Positions 24,069 through 36,560 of a DNA stretch of 64,000 nucleotides are shown here, one piece after another. Source of the DNA: Anseranas semipalmata (Eukaryota > Chordata > Aves > Anseriformes > Anseranatidae). Where the stretch lies: contig VXAA01006069.1 in assembly GCA_013399115.1 (NCBI GenBank), positions 30,695 to 94,694 of the forward strand, in the 5' to 3' direction. The notes under the pieces were generated by a model, which searched no databases, had not been told where the DNA came from, and saw nothing but the letters and a program-made list of their open reading frames with translations. A program made the position numbers and the translations under genes. Numbering within the stretch: position 1 is the first letter of the stretch; every line of letters begins with the position of its first letter.

Positions 24069-24738
24069 TGTAGCCTCAGGCCTTTTCTAGAAAGGGGTGG
24101 AGAGCTGGTAAAGATGCTTAATGTTAATAAATATAAGTCTTACCCATTAGCCTGAGATGCACAAAAGACAAAGAACAAAGTGGGCAGAGAGATGAGGTGC
24201 ACAAGGTGTAGTATGGGCACTTTGCGCCCAGGAGCTTTAGTGATTTCAGGTGATGCTGTGAGAGCCCAAGCCAGGTGGCCTTGGTGGTGGCCCAGGGCTG
24301 TTGCACTGATGAACGATTTTGAGTGTTTTGATCCGTGTGCACAACCTGCAAGGCAGTTGCCGCATAGCATATGCCTTCCATGCTATTTATTGGTGACTTG
24401 CATATACAGTAGCACTGACTACCTCTTATCAATTAAGAGTTTTGTCTCATAAACAGATTAAGTGGCAGAACCTCTCAGCCCTGTAGTTCTCTCACTCAAA
24501 CTGTTCATCAGACTCTTGTCTGATAAAAGGTATCCACAGCCTTATGTATTCATTCACAATCTAAATCTCAGGTTACCAAGGTAACAAGCAGGTTAATCAG
24601 CTCCACCACACTTTCCTTAATTGAGGGAGAGCACTTCATTCTCCACTTCAGTCAGTGATGTACAATAGCCTTTTTTAGTTGGCTCTCATAGACTGGTTTT
24701 GAGCCACTTGACTCTGAAACAGTCCCCCTCTCCAACGA

Positions 24739-24760
24739 TAGTGTACAGTACTGTACACTA
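24739..24760. repeat. Perfect 22-bp palindrome
   Basis: The core GTGTACAGTACTGTACAC extended by TA on both sides is exactly self-complementary over 22 bases with no spacer. It is not part of a recognised transposon. A symmetric dimer-binding site or a chance event are both possible. Confidence 0.9.
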
Positions 24761-25068
24761 ACAACAGACGTGATTGAATTGCTGAATTACATAATGTGGT
24801 TTCCAACTGTCTTGTGCCACAATGTTCATACATAATTTATAGTGGAATTGCATTAGGTTGTGTCCTTTGCATGAGATTGGTTGTCTTGTGGCTTATGGCT
24901 CCAGCCCTGTGATGGAAGTAGGGCAGAGCCATAGTGCACCAGCATGGCTTTGGGAGAATGGCCCATGGCTGAAACAGTGCAGGGGTGCACAGGGGATTGG
25001 GAGCCTTTCCTTGACTTTGCCAAAGCCTGCCTGCCTGCCAGAGGTTATGCCTCTTATGCCAACTTTAT

Positions 25069-25100
25069 GCCTCAGTTCCCCATCTGTAAATGGGAGGCTG
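25069..25100 (+). mobile_element. MIR tail-like fragment
   Basis: GCCTCAGTTCCCCATCTG followed by TAAATGGGAGG closely follows the most conserved 3' part of MIR-type SINEs (CTCAGTTTCCCCATCTGTAAAATGGG). The flanks are too worn to extend the call with confidence. Confidence 0.55.
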
Positions 25101-26465
25101 ATTTACTGCAGGCGTATTGCTGATTTAGATTCAGATTCTTCTTGTTTGTGATGTGCTTCAAGGTAATCTGTGCCACTGTCTCATTTTTTCTGGAACCCCT
25201 TACCTCTCAAAATTTAAAAGAAAGAAAACACCATGCTATATCAAGTGCTTTTTGTGAGCGATCAGTGCCTAGCCTGAGTCTCTCTCACCACCAGCATCTT
25301 AAAGCTCACAGAATGTTTAATATGGGGATTTCAAGTGGTCGGACACACTTCTTTGCATACTGCTTAAGCAGGGAGGCATTTAGCTATGACTGAAATGCTG
25401 CCACCTCTGTAGTGTAGCATGTATTCATCATGCACATAAATACTATCCAGGAATTACAGACAGAAAGTAAACTGCTTGTAACAACTGCAGGGGGATTCGA
25501 GTACGAAGAATGAATTAGAGCTGCAGTATTAGTACAACCACAGCAACTTGTGGCAGGGAGCCTGGACTTATATTTATAATACATGTGGATGAAGTCTCCA
25601 GTTTTATGACTGTCTCATGAGCGGGAGCCATAACAACACAATGCCCTCTAATGCCAGGCTGGAGAGTGAAGCAAGTAGCAAAACTTTGCCCTAGTTCCTA
25701 AGTGCAAGATTTTCAATGACCTCCTCAGACACTCCACCCTGGCCAGCAGTGTAACCCTAAAACCACCTAAAGCCACTCAAGTGCTCCTAAATTTGACAGG
25801 GGAAAAAAAAAAAGGCAAAGAAATACTAAGAATTTAAAACCAGCACATTCTTTTAGTGTTTGTCACTGTAAACGTGAAAGGTTGATTTGTGATGAGAACA
25901 GTATACAACAGGCTTCAAATTTTCACCAGTATGGGACTTCTAAATGCCTGCTACTAGCAGTGCCTTTTTATTTATTGTGGTGTGTGCCTCTCTTTAAGTT
26001 TGGGAATCATCAAAATAGGGTAGACTCAGCCTTTGTAATGCAACCCTCTAGGAACAATTTCATTCAGTCAAAGTAATACTGAGACCTTGGAGAGGAGAAT
26101 GTATCTAAAAAGCATAATTTTTTTTAAGGGAAGCCCTTGCATCAACCTTCTATTCTATATTATCATTAACAATTTCTGCTAACCCAAGAAGATACAGTGC
26201 TTTCTAAAGTACAAGCCAAAGCTCACTTGGCTATGTTAGAAGCAGATTTTTGAATCCCTTAGTTCCTCAAGTCTTTAATACTGCCTGTAAATCTTGACAA
26301 AATTACTTTTTCAGGCTTCAAACAAGGCTTTTTTATGAACTTTTCCAACTGTCACCTTGAGAAATATCTAAATGACCCAAGAACTACTTACATTTTCTGC
26401 ACTGTGTAAACCAAAATTTCACAACTGCCTATAATTTGAAATACTGTATCCCTCCCTCTTGGAAA

Positions 26466-26483
26466 AACAACAACAACAACAAA
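26466..26483. repeat. (CAA)n microsatellite
   Basis: About six CAA units within an A- and C-rich stretch. It is a simple repeat. Confidence 0.85.
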
Positions 26484-29394
26484 CACACAAAACCACAACA
26501 AAACCCTCACACATTAATGTTTGCTTTTTCCTCTTGACTGTATATCACATAAAACCACCTCCAATGTCTTGGGTCCCAAGTAACCAAGACAGAAATCTGT
26601 TACTTTTTAGATGGAAAAGTCTTAAAAGTCTGGAAAAGTAGAGGCTACTCTGCAAATGAGAAAATTTACATCTTGCTTACCAATAAGAAAGTCCGAGTAA
26701 AACTTCTGGTGGAGAGGAGAGGGAAAGAGCAGGGATGCCCACTGCACTTTCCAGTGGGAAAGCTCCACCGCGCTTATGCTTAGAAGGCAAAAAAAAACAA
26801 TACTTCAAAATCTTTTTTATTCAGGTATACCTAAAAGCATGTACGTTTTTTCACATAGAAGAAAATACTGTTGCTGTTCATTTATGTAACATTATTAACT
26901 ACCAACATTAAAAACATTTGCAAAAAAAGATGTGCTTTTGGTAGTGAAGCACTCCCAATTTATTTACAATTAGAAAAACAAAACAGAAAAGAAAATACTA
27001 AAGAATTGTACATGATGAGTTCAGTACAGAGGACAAGCGCAACTCCTGGCCAGAATATTCAGAAACTAACCCCAGAAAACTCTCATTACAAAGCAGATGA
27101 AAGTATTTATTCCTTGCTAATTCAGAGGTTTAATTTTCTCTTTATTATATGTCCACTTGGAAGTTCCCTTAATATCCATATATTTCTGCAGAGTCTTCCT
27201 GTCCTCACAGGGTTCTAATTAAAAAAAAAAAAAAGGCAAGCCAGGCAAGTTGGAAATTTTAATAAAATAAAAAATATAATATTTTATATCTTGATGATAT
27301 AAATCAAAAATACAACAATGAGTATTGATGGGATGTGAGCTTAATCCCACTTGTGGAAAAACACCTCCATAACTCATTTGTGAGTAAGGCAGAAATATGA
27401 GATTTGCAGTTCAGTCATGGGATAAATTATGTGCTCCTCAGATAACCATTATGTATCTGGAAATGTCTGTATCATTCACAGCCTTGGGTAACAGCAAGAG
27501 GCTGTGCCTTCCTATTGCTTTAGCCAAGTTTGCTCTTCAAACATTTATTGTGCAGTGCTTATTGCAGGGGATAAATAATGCATACGAGGGAACAAAATTT
27601 ACATTATAAGTTGATTAAACTGCTTAACAGTTTTTAGCCACTCTCTAAATAAGGATTTTTAACCAGATTTAATCTATGCAATGTTTCATGCCCAAAGAAC
27701 AGCATTTAATCTCTGTTTAACTGAAATTTAGTTAGCAATGTTGACACCTCTGCATTTTAACACTGGGATTTCTTTGTGGGACACAATCCCTTTCACTCAA
27801 CTTAATATCCCATCTTGGTCTCTAAGGGAAAATAATTGAGTTTAGGCTAGTTTTAAATAGCGATAAGGACAGGGAACACAGATGGGTATTTCATTGATTA
27901 ACACTAACACTGGCCTAAGGCCTTGGTGTCAGGCATTAGATTAGGACATTACGAAGAGAATGACAGAGTTTTGGCACTTTATTCCTCCTCAATAACATTC
28001 TTTCACATATTAAGTTTATCCCACCCTAGGTAGCTACTTTATCATGCAGAAGGCCTTAATCCACTGATGTGACTCTATCTGCTTTCACTTTGATGCTGCC
28101 TCTGTTTACAAGAGTAATGCAGCCTGTGTAAGACAAAGTACTCGTGACAAGAACAACTGAATAAGGCTTTTAGATGCACAGAGCTCTGACCTAAAAAAAA
28201 AAAAGAAAAAAACCTTCAATAAACTTCAAAATACTCCAAACCAAAAGAGAGCGGAAAAAAATCAACAAAAACCGGAGGCTTTTTGAAATGAAGTTATGTT
28301 GTTTGCATCATGAAGAAACAGACATGAGTTTTTCATCAAGAAGATTCAACTTTACTGATCTTCTTGTACTGCACTTTATCTTTTCTTCACCTTTGACCTT
28401 CCTTTCAGTGTCTCCTCAAGGCATCATGAACGTAAGCCTTGTGGTGTTCTTTTAGAAGTAGGATTGCTGCTATCCCCTCTGGTGAATTTAAGCAGCTGTT
28501 GGAGTCAGTGACAAGGTTGGCTACAGATTTGGTATACTGGCTGGGAAAGAGATTAAGGGTCAGTCCCCAGTGCTGGGAGACAAAAGATTCAAGCAGTTCA
28601 GGATTTTTTGGATATCCGAAAAAGATTTCATGAAATTTGTAAAGATCTAACAGTGTATTGCAGGTTTCATGTGGTCTAAACAGCTTATAGCAAGTAAAAC
28701 TCTAGGTAGCCAGTAAGTGGTGTTTTCACAGCAATGCTGTTTTTCAGAGGTGTGTAAGATCTAGTGTAATATAATTCCACAAAATGGCATTGCTGAAGAC
28801 AGAAACTAGTGACTCTTAGCACTTGCAAGGACTGTTACTATTAGGTGGACTTCCAATTTTATGAGACTCAGACTAGTTTATTTGTGTGGTTATGACAGAA
28901 AACCTGAGGTTTGGGTGATTTTTTTTTTCTTTTTTGTCTCTAGTTAGTATAAGATTTTAGAGACCAGATAGTTAGAGCAGCATTTTGGATAATTTTTTAA
29001 AAGCGTATTTAAAGAGACACTAGGAAACTTACTTTATTTTTTCAAAATCATGGGAAAATTTTGGAAAATTCTTAATGACAGTAGAGGTATGGGCAAGGAG
29101 CCAAAGGTTTTTACCGTATGGGTTTGTATCTATGAAGGCTTTTCTGCTACAAGTACAGGCCTATTTGATTTTGTTTGGTGTGTCACTGTACCAGGATCAT
29201 GGCTGAAGGGAGGAAGAAAAATTGCCTTTTTTCATAGTTCCAGACAGTTGACAAGAATGCTTATTCTGTGGGCATTCTGTGAATGTTGGCAACAAGGAAA
29301 TGTTATTTTTGTTATATTTTTGTGTTTGTGCATAAACGGTCCTATTGTTTAAAATTATCCACATGACATAGGGGCAATCTTAAATTGTTTCTGT

Positions 29395-29530
29395 TTAAAT
29401 TAACTGAAAATCTGGCCTACGGAGTTCAGATAGACATATGTGTGCTATTCTCTTTTCACTTACACTGGTGCAGACTAGAAGTAGCTCCACGTATGTCAGT
29501 GGAACTATATGAGAACCAGAAAACAGATCC
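29395..29530. repeat. Probable degraded ancient palindromic repeat
   Basis: It contains AAAATCTGGCC, TTCACTTACACTGGTGCA, a central GTATGTCAGTGGAACT and ATGAGAACCAG in the order expected of the old reptile/bird palindromic repeats (TCTGGCCC, TTACACTGGTGTAA, GAAGTCAATGGA). The arms are too diverged to pair fully. Confidence 0.4.
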
Positions 29531-30158
29531 TATCTGATGGGTGGGCTTTTTTGCCTGCTATCACACTGAGATATTTCCATTTTAGAAGAAAGAGTGAAAT
29601 TTTATTGTGTGACTTTTCCACCCCTTTAATTTTTATATAGTTGCTCCTATTGTTTTTGTAGTTAGGACACTGTATGAACAGTCTGTTGTTCGATTTTCAT
29701 CACAAATTATGTGAATTCTGCTTGAATTCCCCAGCCAAAATCCTTGCTGTAATAATCGCTTAGGAACACTAAGAATATTTTTATAACGACAACAACCTTA
29801 GTGATTTGTGTTTATAGAGAATGCAAAAGTGGTTTCCAATTCTACTTTCCAGATCATGAACGTTTTCTTGTATGGCAGCTTAAAAATGTAAAAAAAAGAT
29901 GTTTGCTTGCCCACTTTCCTTAGTGACAGCTTCACTGCAGTCAAGTCTGTGGTTACAGTTCTTAGCGCAGTTCCTTTTTCAGAGTTACTACATTTCTGTG
30001 TAAAATGCGATTGAGCCTGACAAAGTGTGTCTGGATAATGGGAAACTTCTTCATTTGTTTTATCCTGGCAGCCTAAGCCAGTTTTCTAAAGATGTGTTCT
30101 TGGCAGCCTCTCCAAACAAAAAGAAGGTATAATGGCAAATTATGGCTTGATTTTTCAG

Positions 30159-30246
30159 GCACGGACAAGGATTGCTAGCAATCAGCACGTGTATGTTCAT
30201 TTGCTACTTAATACAGAATTTCAGCTGTGGTTTCCAGAGATGAAAG
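30159..30246 (+). CDS. Exon 4 of the chain (88 bp)
   Basis: Seen: acceptor GGCTTGATTTTTCAG, 88 bases, donor AAAG|GTAAGC (near consensus). Read from its first base it gives 29 codons without a stop, including RIASNQHVYVHLLL and EFQLWFPEMK, plus one extra base. Another frame meets a TGA. The phase-0 start fits the exon ending at 23837, and the single trailing G joins AA from the exon at 37906 to make GAA (Glu). The central hydrophobic run is too short and too polar for a membrane span and looks like a buried strand or helix. It is too short to be found by ORF length. No family is recognised. Confidence 0.78.
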
Positions 30247-33200
30247 GTAAGCACAAACATCCTATGACCTGCCTATGCTCACAATAGATACAGAATTTGC
30301 ATTGATTTTGGTGGGACTTAAGAACGTATAAGGTCTTAAAAGTTCAAAAGATGGTATTTTTCAAAAAAGTAGTAAGCTATATTTGTTACTGCAAAACACT
30401 GAAGGGATATGGATTTAGCTAATTGTTATTCTCACCTGTAAGGTTTAAAGAAATCTCTTTCAAGCATTTATTTTGCAGACAGCTTCTCTGTAAAGTAGAC
30501 AGAAACTTTAACTTGTTTGTAGAACTGGCTGGAGTCATAAGGCTTTCAAGTTCTTTATGTGCAGTGATGAACCAGCTGGTTTCAGATTTAAGAACATGGT
30601 GTTATTCCAGATCAGGAACACGGAGTTTCTCTATAGTATTTACCCTTCGGTGCAGGGCATCCTGACAGATAGGGTTTTAAATCTTCATGTCTTTGGGTTT
30701 TTTTGTTTGAAAGGGGATTATGCCTTTGCAGAAAAATGTAGAACAACATTTTCTTGAGACTTCCTGTCAGGGTATGAGTTTAATGCACATCTGAGACACT
30801 GGCAGCACTATAATAAGCCACAGTGGTAGTTACCATCTGTCATGTTGCCAGACTATCTCAAGGTACATTCGTCTTTCATGGGAAAGAGAGAGTATGTCAA
30901 TGCACATGGAAATGGAAAGAAAAGCTGTGCTTTTAGCCCATACCTACCACATAACCACATCCATTTCTTCTGGACAGACTGTACAGGAGTTCAGCTCCAT
31001 CTATCCAAGGTCATGTCCAGAAAGGCAACGCAGAGGTCTAGTCACTCTCTATAACGCAGTTCACTTTCATGGCAGCTTCAGCTGTAATCTCATGAACACC
31101 ACCAAAATATCACTGTTGTCTGATTCATTGGGCAGCTGGTAACCTTCCAACAAACTCAGAAGTGGCAGGAGATAAAGATGAGCTACTTGAGCCACGAAGG
31201 GCCTGGGAATTGCATGGATAGGCCAAAGCCTCCTGAGGACATTGGTCTCCTGCACTGTAGCCCCTGTAGGTGGTGGTGAGCCTTGAAAATACATGCTATG
31301 TTTGTGAAATACACTTGTGTGTTTTCTGCCTTCAAGAGAAACATGGTGTGTATGTGTCTGGAGACCAGGGCACCAGCGTGTCAAGGCCTGGTGGGAAAGT
31401 GGGCCAGGGAAGTAACATACCTGGGCATGAAAGAACTAAACCCCGGGCTCAATTAGATAAAATCTGCATGCAGGAAGCTGGTGAAAATAAGTATTAATGC
31501 TGAAGCACCACAATACTTTATTGTTTTCACTTTTTAAGCATTTTGCAATTTCTGGAGATAAATAAGAAAAGGGTCTGATAGTGAGTATTGGATCAGGTCT
31601 GTGTTGCTCAGAGGTAATTCCTGTGTCATTAAATGGGGTGAAATTCCCATTTTTGCTGGTACCAAATAAACTCTCAAGCATCTGATTTTATTCTCAAAAA
31701 CTGGGACGATCACTTTAGGGTAAAATTGCAGCTTCAGTGTTTATTGTGTGCAGGTTGCCAAAAAATACATGTATCCAACATGTTGCATTTTCTTGATAAA
31801 ATAGGACTATATTAGGATGGATTTAATCTTAAATGCTGACTTTTATCCAATTCAAGCCGCCTCCTAAGATAACTGTGCATGTGAACGTAATGTAGACAAT
31901 AATGCAATGGCAGTCTAAATAAAACCCAAAGTCTTTAGGACCTAACTCAGAATTAAAACTCTTAGAAATCTTGTCTAATGTGTTGTTTATGCTGCCTGCC
32001 CCCATTCTTTGAAAAATGCAGGCTAGCCAAAAGTTTTTGATCCTTCTGCTATTAACAGATGGTATATGTAGCTAAGGATAAGCTGGGACTATCACTTAGG
32101 CCACAAGCAAAGGGGTGAGGGATGCTCCCCTGTGGGTACCCTTAAAAGGCCATAAGCTTGAGTAGCAAAAATGAAAAGGTCTAGTGCTGGTGTTAATTAC
32201 GCAGAAACCACACAGAAAGTGCTCGCTGTCACAGAGTTGAGAGGTTGTGCATCCCTTCCACAGATAAAAGGCATGGTATGAAAACATTTTGCAGAGGACA
32301 ATGAAGTGAAGATTAGCATAATCTTTTGCAGTATCCTCAGTAAGCTATCCATGAGTGAGCTGCTTTTTTCTCATTCCTTTTGCTCTAATGTCTGGATTTA
32401 AGGAATGGCAATGTAAGAATAGGCTTTGTCCTTGAAGCCTGACAGTTGTGTTTTCCCGCCTTCATGTGATCATCCTTGTTGCTAGTGTACTGCTCTTCTG
32501 GTAGTCAGACAATGGAAGGAAAATGAAGTGTCAGTTCATTGACAGAACCTTATCCTGGCTATGTTTTTTCTTAATCCAGACTCATCAGTGCTCTCACACT
32601 CTCTGTATTTCCTCATTTCTTCTAAATCAATAGGGCAAAATCTCTTCTGTAATTGTTTGAGATGAAAGTAAAAGCAAATAATGCAGGAAAAATCCTAAAA
32701 ATAGCTCCATGGAGCCAGAAAGCAACATAATTGTATAATTCCTCTTTGCTTGGGAGGAGAGAGTCTGCAGTGGATGCCTGTTTAACATGGTAAATTGAGC
32801 ATGCTTTCATACATACGGCTGTGAAAATGGCTCTTTAGATGCACGTCCTCTGGAGCACAATGTTCAGTTTTAGCATGGAGGCTTAGCCATATTCATGCTA
32901 CAGTTTAACGTGACTATCTCTGGGGCTGACGCAGTGGCTAATACTCGAGTTTGTTAGCCACTTTGATCCTGAGTGCCCTGTTTTAAGTCTTGCTACTACT
33001 GGTTAAGCTAGCGCTTTGTTACCGCAGGGATAACTGGAGGATTCTGAGTGTTGGGAGGCACTATCCCCAAGATCAAAATATAAAAATAGGTCTGAGGTCA
33101 GGGAACTGTATAGACCCCCAGAAGCTTTTCAGTTTTATAGCTGGAGATAGTCTCTTAAGTATATATAAATCGTCATTAGGATTCTGACAAAGAAGTGCAC

Positions 33201-35269
33201 TATGGGATTGCTGCAGGGCAGGCTCTTTGAATCTTATTCCTGATAAAAAACACTTCTGGCTGGCTGACAGGAGACAAGGCAAGTTCAAGGAAGGCATTAA
33301 AAACATCTTAAATCTATTGATGGCAGTAGAAGTGTTGGGATGAATAGTTTGGGATTAGGATGAAGACTTCTGAGTGCAGTCAAGGCAGAGAATTTGGGGC
33401 CAGCTGGCAATTCTGAGGGAAAATATGCCTCCAAATATGGTCAGAATCAAATAATAATTCACAGGATCACTGTGAAACTTTCTGAAAGGGAATAGTAGAT
33501 TTTTTTTTTTCCACAAGAAAAGCCCGTGCCTGATTGCAATATCACTCTAGCAGGAGGCAAGCTGCCTGTCAGAGTCCCCTTGCAGCGGCGCTGGGGGGGC
33601 AGCAGGCGCTGGCTGCAGCGTGCAGGCAGCAGCAGTTTCAGGACGGTGATGGGCACCTCTGCCCCCGCCAGGAGCAGCAGCAGCCAGGCCAGGAGCCAGT
33701 GGCTCCCCACAGCTCATCCTCATTGACAGAGGGGCAGAGTTGCTCCCTGCCCCGCTCACCCAAAGGCTTTAGATGGCATGTACCCGTGCCACCACATTAG
33801 TGGCTGCACAGTTGTGAGCGGCATTTGGTTTTACCAGGCAGAGGAGGCATCTCTGGAGGAACACTGATCAGAGCTAAAACATGACAAAATCTGTTTTCTA
33901 AACATTGCTGATTTTTTTTTTTTTCAGTTGGGTTCTTTGCCTTTTCTTTAAGCTAGAAATATTTCAGGGGTCTGCTCTCGTTTCACATTAAACAAAGGTT
34001 TCAAAGAACTGTTCCCAGAAAAACATGAATGTAGAGAGTTTTGTTCTAGAGAACCAGTGACGTCTAACCCCCTGAATTAGTAATTTCAAAGTATCTGTAG
34101 ACCTACCACTCTGAGTCAAGGAAAGCATCTGTCAGTGTACTGTCGCTCATTCATATTTGGATTTTGCATCGATGTAAGAGCACTGAACTGGTTAGAGTAT
34201 CGCACTCACCACAAGTCTCGGTGTGTAAATCTCTACTGCTTTTGGACCTCATTGAGATGCTGGGTGTGGGAGATTGTGACACTCTATGCAACATCCAGGT
34301 CTGTCCACAAATACATGCACAGCAATAGTGAAGCGCTGGCAGTGTGGCTGTTAGAGCATGGGATATGGTAGCGCCTTCTGGCAGCCAGAAGGAAATTCTA
34401 GTGAAAACCTTTTCCTAATAATACACTAGAAATTGCATTGATATTCTTCCTAACTGATGCCCAGTGGAGCAATGACTGAAAAAAAAACCCAACATGCTTT
34501 GCTCAAGGGAAGGACCGGTCATGCTGATATGTGAGTATATATGCCATGGAGAATGAATTAGAACCTTCCTGGCACAGTACAGAGCCACTGGATTTGAGAC
34601 TCTAGGAGGCTGTTCCTCCCCATGACATTAGTGGCAACATTTATTCTCCTATGCTACATGGACAGTGCATCAATATGGTTGAAATCCAGCTCAGCACATA
34701 CCTGCATTGCACAAATGGAAGTGGCTCTGTTAAAATAATAGTTAGGTGAGAGGGTGACAAAGTGATTTAGTGGTCAGAGTTGTCCTAAGTTCTGTGCAAG
34801 CAGTGACAGTGGTTATCAGCCTTTTGTTAAAGGAGAAAAAAAAATACAGCTTTTCTATCCAATCTAGAAATCTGCCCCAACCTAATGCAAGCAGACAGGT
34901 TCAGCGCTACCTAAAATTATTTTGCCTCGCCAGTGAACTGTGGTGCTTGCCAGTTCATAAATACTGTGGACACCTTATTGTCTGCTCGACTGCCATCTGA
35001 CACACAAAATTGAATCAAATACTCACTATATCCAAGTTGTTGTCAGATATCAGATACAGAAATAAGCATGCTTCTTCCCTTTGTGTTTTAGCTATCGTGT
35101 TTTGTTATGTCAGACTCTGGGATCATGCTATTTTTGACTGGGTCTTTCTGAAAAGAACCTAAGTGATCTGCAATTTATGCTGATTTGAGTGACACAGCAG
35201 TTGGTGGACAGCAGGTAATTGAAAGTTTGCAAGGCATTATACCTAGCTGTCAGCACAGCTCTGTATTTG

Positions 35270-35470
35270 CATAATTGTTTAAACCATCAATGAGAATTGT
35301 TACATTTAATTACATCTTATTTACAGGGGACTTGCTGCAATATTTGATTATATCTGAGAGAGTGGTAACCGAGGTACAAAAGAAACTGGACCTGTGGAGA
35401 AACAGGAACCAACACATGAAAAAAGCTCATTATAAATTGGCTAACTAATAATTATTTTCTTCTTTCAGAA
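35270..35470. promoter_or_regulatory. Candidate conserved noncoding block, intronic
   Basis: This AT-rich, non-repetitive stretch has TAAT cores in ordered context (TTACATTTAATTACATC, GATTATATCTGAG, CTCATTATAAATTGGC and CTAATAATTATTTTC). There is no coding potential. The call is by appearance only. Confidence 0.22.
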
Positions 35471-36349
35471 GTTGTTCATAATAAGATGTCCTTAAAGCAC
35501 TTGAAATAATAAGTAAGGCTGTTCAAGCCTTCCACAAATGTACTGCAAGAGGAATGAAGATATGTGCAGAGAACATAGGGGTGGCAGGAAAAAGACAGCT
35601 CACGGCTTTCTGAGTGCTACAGAACAAGCCAGGTGAGATTTTATATTTGTTTAAGTACCTTGGAAGTGCAAAGGCTTCTCTGCATAGGTAGCACAAGAAC
35701 CTGCTGCTCATTTAGGTTGGCAAAATGTAAAATATTCACATAGGCCAGAAAGCAAAATGAAACAACAGGCTTCTTGGAATGCCTTCCATTTTTAACATGG
35801 CAGTTCACAGTGCTTTCCAGTATATGGCATTTGTACTTCCACCCTCTCCTGAGAACATTATTCTTTGTAAAGTACCTATGGCCAAGCAGCATTCAGAACT
35901 ATTTATTCCCCTCGTCTGTATTAACGTAGGGTATGTCCTGTTATATTCCCTGTTATGAATATTCACATCAGTATTTGGTTTTGTTCATACAAATGTTTGG
36001 GAAACTGCTGCTTTATTCAAATAAAACCTCTCTGTGTGGAAAAAAAAAAAAAAAAGAAAAAAGAAAAGAAAAGGACTTTAACAAGAACATTCATCTTTTG
36101 CTATTCAGCATTCAGTTTTCTCCTCTTTGAGAACTGTCATTCATCCAATTAGGCGCAGACACAATATTGCATGACTCAAGCAAATGATTACTCCTTAAAA
36201 AACTACCCAGGGAAACAAGCTGTTCACAAACTCTCCATAGGCTCACCTGCAGCACACAGAGAAAATTGATGGAGTTCAATGGGATTATGGGGAATATGAA
36301 AAGCTAAACATGTGTCTAAGTGTTGTCAGGATCAGGGCTGGTGCACACA

Positions 36350-36560
36350 TTCACCACCATCAGGAGCAACTTGTGAATTATTAATGGTCAGAAAAATTGC
36401 CTAAATTAATTGGATAATTTATTTGTAATGAATAATTCGAGCAGCTCTATTCCTGAATGTCTTTCTGCCCTTGAATAAAGCAGTTTGGTAGTGCTGCCTG
36501 CCTCTTGTTTCGAATGTAGTTAAAGCTTCAATTAGGCTTGCCTACATTGAAACTTGACAT
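36350..36560. promoter_or_regulatory. Candidate conserved noncoding block, intronic
   Basis: This homeodomain-motif-rich block contains GTGAATTATTAATGGTC, CCTAAATTAATTGGATAA, TTTGTAATGAATAATTCG and TTCAATTAGGC. It has no stop-free frame or repeat signature. It is a likely enhancer-type element by composition, with conservation untested. Confidence 0.3.

Larger units (their letters stand above)
23838..30158 (+). other. Intron (about 6.3 kb) between exons at 23587 and 30159
   Basis: It contains a long-armed hairpin repeat (23999-24068), a perfect 22-bp palindrome (24739-24760), a MIR-tail fragment (about 25069-25100), a CAA microsatellite near 26466-26483, A-rich runs, and a probable degraded hairpin repeat (about 29395-29530). 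A strong acceptor ending at 28408 is followed by a donor only 23 bases later, and this is not accepted as an exon. Nothing else is recognised. Confidence 0.5.

Noticed and set aside
28409..28431. Strong acceptor and a GTAAGC donor enclosing 23 bases
   Set aside because: 23 bases would shift the frame between the exons at 23587 and 30159, whose phases already agree.
34160..34220. Weak tRNA-like A/B-box words suggesting a SINE head or tRNA
   Set aside because: No cloverleaf can be formed and the similarity is too short to name a family.
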